A stretch of 64,000 nucleotides of DNA from Hyalella azteca (Eukaryota; Arthropoda; Malacostraca; Amphipoda; Hyalellidae), in contig NW_025931631.1 of NCBI RefSeq assembly GCF_000764305.2, positions 1-64,000 on the forward strand, given 5' to 3'. Below are positions 58,926-64,000 of the stretch, in pieces; the stretch's first letter is position 1, and every line of letters begins with the position of its first letter. The notes under the pieces are model-generated. The model was not told the origin of the DNA. It made no database searches and was given only the letters and a program-made list of their open reading frames with translations. The position numbers were made by a program, and so were the translations under genes.

Positions 58926-61084
58926 TATCATTATCTTATATTCATGAGGCTTATTTTTGACCTAATTAATTCTTTGCGGAAATAATATATTTCTTATGAA
59001 AAATACTATATTTTTATTGTAGAGCTGCCAATGCGGAATTTTGACATAAATGTTTTTTTTCCGGATTTTTATGCTCTGTCGTTTCACAAGGGAGAAAGCA
59101 ATTGAAAATACTATGAATAATGATTGTATAAAATTAATAATATGCACCTGTAACATTAATAATGTATCAAATAGATCACCCGTATGAGATGCGAAGCTTC
59201 AGACTCCATTAAAGTCTTAACATTGAGATCAGGCGCCGCTACAACAGAGTTTGCTCAGCTGCCGCCGTGCAATAAATCTTGCAGAGCGGGGGCGACTTTT
59301 GGTCTAACAGCAACGCGCGTGTCAACAATTCCTGCCAAAGATTTACGACTGCCGCAAAACTAAAGAACACAGCGGCTTTATCGTGATAGTGGCTTTATCA
59401 TTATGCCAAATTTGTTGTTTGTTTTTCATAATGACTACAGTGACTTGAAATTTAATCTTTTTTTGCTATTTATTTATCTGCTTGAACTAATATCAATGAT
59501 TCGGAATTAGATCTGGGGCATGTTCGATAATTTAATTATTTGAGCAAAAGCAAGTTTATCACGCTTAGGACGCCTAGATAATATTTTATTACTGGCGTTT
59601 TTGTGCTTCTAATCTAAAGTTGGTACAAATTTAGATTTTTTTCTGCAACACATTCACGTGGATGATCTAAATTCTGCTTCATGTCAGGACTTTGATTTGT
59701 TTGTTTGATTTGTTTGCGAAAATTGTTTCAGAACTTTTCTAAAATTTCCTCACAATGGAGCAAAACGATATTCTCATAGTTTGAATGCTACAGCTGCCAT
59801 CGTGTTAAAGATGGCAATTTAGCGAAGTATTCTTGACAACGAATTTAGTGTTCAGACAACTATAGAAAAATTCAATTTTTGGCATTAATTCTTATTTATT
59901 GATAGAAATTTCCAACTGATAAGATTTCACGCATCTAAAACACCTTTTATTCATATCTAAACGTTGAATGAAAACTTTTATTATGTATCAACAAAACTAC
60001 GAGAGCAATATATCAATAATATTAAACATCAACAAAGCAATATTATATAAATCAACAAAACCACCACAGCAATTTCTTCAACTGTGAAAACTCTGATGAG
60101 CTCCTAACAATGTATACTAAAATATTTTAACTAACAATGTTCAATGTATTGCGCCGTCTAACATTGTTAGATTTCAATACTTACCTACAAACTATTTTAG
60201 AACGTTATTCAAACATGTTTATACATGAAATGTTTGCAGAATTTATGAACTTGTAATCGTTCAATTCAGAACAGCGCCCTAAATTATATGCGGGAATAAA
60301 TGAATATAAAAATGTCCAAAAAGGTTAAAAGTTTTCATTTCCACAGCTATATTTCGTATTCCGAAAACTCTTTGTTTACAATCAAAGCGAAGCCCATCTC
60401 GTTGTGTTGGGAAATATGAGATATTTCTGTTGTATCTTTTGTGTTCAGATCACAGCCAGATCGCTGGAATATCCTCCAAGCCAATTCCCCAGCGCCTATT
60501 CAGTGGCTATGGAGAAAATTGGCAAAGGTTCAAGGGCCAATCAGCCAGACTGGTTCTTTTCTTTTCTGTGTCGAATGTATTGTGGAATTCACACAAAACA
60601 TTCAATATAGCGCTTTGTGTTACAATCCATTGCATTTTTCATCATTATTGAATCGTAGAGGAATTTTTTTATCGATATCTGTCCCTTCAAAAGGCTATTT
60701 TGATGGAATTGGAACAACTTCTGTTCCACTATATTGCAATGCAGGTACAAATAACGCATATAATATTACAAGTATACATTATTCTAGAATATTTTTTTTA
60801 TAGATTTGCGTGATCCCTTAAAGAAGTTTTTAATTGAGTTTTTCATGTGATTCATAAAAAACGCTTCTTCTCTAATATATCAACTTATATATGCATTACA
60901 TTGCAATCAGTGAAGATCCTTTGATAAACTGACACATAATAGAAGAATTGAAAATTGCCTCATATAATAGTTATGGTTAAGGCCTATAATACACATGTGT
61001 AACAAATGATACTCAGCATCACTCAACCAAGCCTCCAGCTGAGGCGTATTGACCCAAGCACTCACGGATGCAGTGTCCGCGCTG
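58926..61084. other. unique sequence with minor repeats, no gene recognised
   Basis: Loose ATCAACAAA...GCAATAT repeats lie at about 59988-60080. TAACAATGTT and AACATTGTTA form a 10-bp inverted pair at about 60131-60170. The 120-codon frame at 60441-60803 starts at GTG and shows no domain. Confidence 0.5.
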
Positions 61085-61720
61085 GCGATGCAATCTTCCA
61101 CAAACATTCAATGCGCGCGACGATACCAATCTGCACGTGAGCGAGGCGGGCGCTTCTCGGGGATATATGGTCTTCTGAACGAATACTTATATAGCTCCTG
61201 ATGTTATTATTATTATTTCGAATATTATTATCAATATTATTATCAAATTATTATTCCGTGCAATGTTCGACAAACATTAAATGTCCGTGACGATACCAAT
61301 ATGCAAGTGAGCGAGGCGGGCGCTTCTCAAGGATATATGGTCCTCTGAATGGTATCTTATATCGTTTGAATGGTATTGTCCAATTATTATTATTTCGAAT
61401 ATTATTATCAATATTATTATTCAAATTATTATTCCGTGCAATGTTCGACAAACATTAAATGTCCGTGACGATACCAATATGCAAGTGAGCGAGGCGGGCG
61501 CTTCTCAAGGATATATGGTCCTCTGAATGGTATCTTATATCGTTTGAATGGTATTGTCCAAATATTATTATTACTAGGCCAAATACTACTATTATTATAA
61601 ATATTATAATTTCGGAGAATCTTCATCAGACATTCAAGGTGCACGACAAAGCCAGTCTGCAAGTGTGCGAGGCATGCGCTTTTCGTGGATATATGGTCTT
61701 CTGAACGAAATCCTATATAC
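61085..61720 (-). repeat. ~178-bp tandem repeat, 4 copies, with an exon-like core
   Basis: Units are anchored by AATSTTC-ACA(A/G)AC at 61091, 61261, 61439 and 61617 (spacings 170, 178, 178). The middle two are nearly identical; the outer two are diverged. Each unit has a ~100-bp GC-richer core and a ~75-bp ATT-rich spacer. On the minus strand the core keeps one frame in all four units (RRPYI-EKRPPRS-ADW-type sequence), although the outer units carry a stop at the same codon. In the lowest-coordinate unit the frame continues past FVEDCIASADTAS to a strong donor-like site, TCC|GTGAGT, near 61067. The family is unknown. Confidence 0.8.
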
Positions 61721-61788
61721 AAACTACACATGGGATACGGAGAGTATATCTTGTCTTGATTACTCCTAATTATTATTATTATTATACC

Positions 61789-61860
61789 GAATATTCGCTT
61801 TTTTATTGTTCGTAGATACCTCAATGAATATTCGCTTTTTTATTGTTCCTAGATACCTAA
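61789..61860. repeat. 37-bp tandem duplication
   Basis: GAATATTCGCTTTTTTATTG and TAGATACCT at 61789 and 61826, almost identical. Confidence 0.9.
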
Positions 61861-62749
61861 ATGCCGATAAGAAGTTAACAGCATGTTTTCATATTTCATT
61901 AGTCTTTGTTTTGTGCTTACATTACACGTTTTCATCAAATTGAATGAAAACGGGTTAAATTATTTCTTATTTTTGCTAAAAAAACTTGCAAATCTTACCA
62001 ACCAAAGCGACTAGTCCAGTTTAATCTATAGTGATGAATAGATATGGCCAATTGAACTGTTATGCCATCATCCTAAAGAAAATTGCTAGGTCATGTTTAT
62101 TTGAAAACCAATGTTATTGTTTTCTAGATTTCAGTTTTACATGATCATTTTCATTACCCATTTTGAAGAAATGTTGAACTATTTATTTTCATGGATTTTG
62201 AGATGTGTAAATAGCAGTAATAATTTTTAAATTCCATATTTTCACCAATTTCTTATTGTATTTGGTTCATTGAGACAATAATCACCTATGGTATACTAAC
62301 TTCACTTTCTATAACGTCATATTAGGTTAAATTTAAGCTGCGAATAAATCACAGTGATCTGTTCTTAATGCTTGTTACTGAATTATTGTAATCGAGCATT
62401 AAGTATTATTGTAATATTGTATAAAATTTGTTAACTTTACTTCATTGCAAGTTTTGAAACATGAATAACACTGACAATCTTGCGAGATCCGACGATCCAA
62501 ATAATAAATAGTTGGTGTCCACGTTTTCAGTAATATTACTTTAATTGTAGCATTGAGCAGAATAGACAATTAATGAATCTTTACGAATCATTCTAACAGA
62601 TTAAACTCACATATCTTTTTTTATTTTTAAACCCCACATGTCTTTTTATGCTATTTGATAAGACGCCCAATTTCATAATAGAAGTTCCTGTATCAACAAA
62701 TGCTACGAGATAAGCGATGCGGCTGTAGTCAGAATTTAATGTTCAATAC
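61861..62749. other. unique AT-rich sequence, nothing recognised
   Basis: No gene, repeat array or transposon end is seen. Confidence 0.6.
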
Positions 62750-63440
62750 ATCGCTGTAATGACAGATACTTCAGTGGATTATTATCAAAGCCAAACTGCC
62801 ACCATGAGCTGCGGGCCTGGAGACATCCCTTGTATTATGCTGGTCATAACCATTGTATATATCATGGTCCGAATGAATGTTATGACATTCCAGGCCCATA
62901 ACACATGCCCACGTAAACTTATCCAGCTCCCTGGCATCCTCAACATCTCGCACGTCTCCTAAACTCGCCGCCAAGTGGACAGCAATCTTACTTAAGTAGC
63001 GGCCTCCCTGTGGCTGTTCTGCCTATACTTTCAGTGAAATGAAAGGGTTGTCCGAATACTGACGCACTTTCTTATACACAGCACGAGCAAAGAGCAGAAA
63101 AAGCAGTGATACACCCTTTGGCCTAACCAATCTGGAACAGGATGACACATACAACTTGAGGGCAAAAAGGGCATCGCTATAAGGAGAAAGTTCCATTCAT
63201 TTCTATGAGTGTACGTTTGATCATCCAACATCGTGTGCCGGCATGGAAGCAGCTTTTTTCGTGGGCTGGAAATGCTGCCTCGACTTCGCAGCCTCATATT
63301 GGCTGGAGACGAAAAGCTTGGCTGCGGTTTTTTCCAACGCATTCTTGGAGAAATGCGCGAGATATTACCCAAATTTCGATACGATACGACTTTTACTCGT
63401 GTATGTGTCAACCTGACAGAGTTTGTCCTATCAAAATAGC
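62750..63440. other. coding-like island open in several frames, unidentified
   Basis: This 690-bp stretch is less AT-rich than its flanks. On the minus strand a frame runs from an acceptor-like AAAGTATAG (ending at about 63024) to 62771 with words such as GRYLSKIAVHLAASLGDV and ELDKFTWACVMGLEC. On the plus strand all three frames are open at about 63205-63416; one has an ATG at 63242 (MEAAFFVGWKCCLDFAASYW) and another reads RGLEMLPRLRSLILAGDEK. These cannot all be real, and no family is recognised. GGGCCTGGA/TCCAGGCCC arms at about 62813 and 62889 add a long-looped inverted repeat. Exon fragments, an old gene copy or compositional openness are all possible. Confidence 0.25.
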
Positions 63441-64000
63441 ATAAAATTGTTAAATCTGTTCTCTGCCTGTGATGTGGATAAGATAAAGTCTGTCACTATG
63501 TGGCCTATGAAGCGTTTACTTCTCTGTTTGCAGTCTGGGTGTTGTTAGAACACGTTGAATGTCTGAGCCTATAAACCTAATCTAGCAACAATTTTTTTAT
63601 TTTTTTAATCTTTATGAAAAACGTGTTATAACAATTGTTAATAAAAACATTCTCACTATTTATTGGCCAAAATATTACTTATTAAGTTTTCGATCTAATA
63701 CTGTATTTTGAAAATATGCCTAATATTGAAAACATTCTTAATCGCCGATCATTCAATATTCATGCGTATAAATTTTTCGCCTGGTCTTAATTCAATTGAT
63801 TGATTAGTAAGAACATAACAGGACTGCATATTATTATTGAGTCTTTTTTAACACGAATAGTTTTCTCCGTGCAGAAAACTCATGAATTTGGTGCTTGAAA
63901 ATCCTCAATTCAGGAACTCCCGGTTCTAAGAGAGCTCGTGAATGTTTAGAGCTTCGCAACCGCTGTTGATCGTAACCGACAGTAATAGAAACAGTAATAT
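63441..64000. other. unique AT-rich sequence to window end, nothing recognised
   Basis: No gene, repeat array or transposon end is seen. Confidence 0.6.

Noticed and set aside
60404..60803. Three overlapping plus-strand frames up to 120 codons
   Set aside because: All frames are open at once, the longest starts at GTG, and no family resemblance is visible.
1..64000. A multi-gene defence or metabolic system
   Set aside because: No intact gene with a known domain was found, and nothing in the window suggests linked genes acting together.

Overview
The window looks like eukaryotic, very probably arthropod (insect-like) nuclear DNA. It is AT-rich throughout, with no operons, no ribosome-binding sites and no long ORFs. 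It carries typical metazoan transposon relics: a non-LTR retrotransposon reverse transcriptase, hAT and Tc1/mariner-type non-autonomous elements, and LTR fragments. Almost everything is intergenic or intronic. I find no intact, recognisable gene and no RNA gene.

Layout. 0-9 kb: unique AT-rich DNA, a degenerate ~50-bp minisatellite interrupted by a solo LTR with a CCAA target duplication (2.34-2.74 kb), a TAATG repeat, and 128-bp and 32-bp tandem repeats. 9-15 kb: several hairpins, and an LTR end (12.17-12.54 kb) flanked on both sides by copies of one ~130-bp sequence, one copy holding a perfect 50-bp palindrome. 15-26 kb: mostly unique, with a 14-bp minisatellite, a hairpin-rich ACGGAC-type repeat and a strong GC hairpin. 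26.7-27.6 kb: an old repeat field invaded by a complete 378-bp mariner-type MITE. 31-36 kb: a possible signal-peptide ORF, a 34-bp minisatellite, and a minus-strand block that reads like a broken coding exon (35.85-36.17 kb). 37-38.5 kb: a 355-bp TA-flanked DNA element, then a decayed reverse-transcriptase C-terminus. 41-47 kb: more minisatellites and a GC-rich exon-like block. 49.36 and 56.40 kb: two copies of an unnamed ~95-bp repeat, the second abutting a 460-bp AGC-type triplet array. 58.37-58.87 kb: a hAT element with a duplicated left end. 61.1-61.7 kb: a four-copy ~178-bp tandem repeat with an exon-like core. 62.75-63.44 kb: a block open in several frames.

The parts do not form a pathway. 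The strongest theme is DNA dynamics: transposon insertions whose target sites can still be read, many old minisatellites, and an apparent excess of short perfect inverted repeats with tiny loops. At 12.8 kb a before/after comparison of two copies shows how one such palindrome arose. Coding claims rest on frame reading by eye and are marked low confidence.
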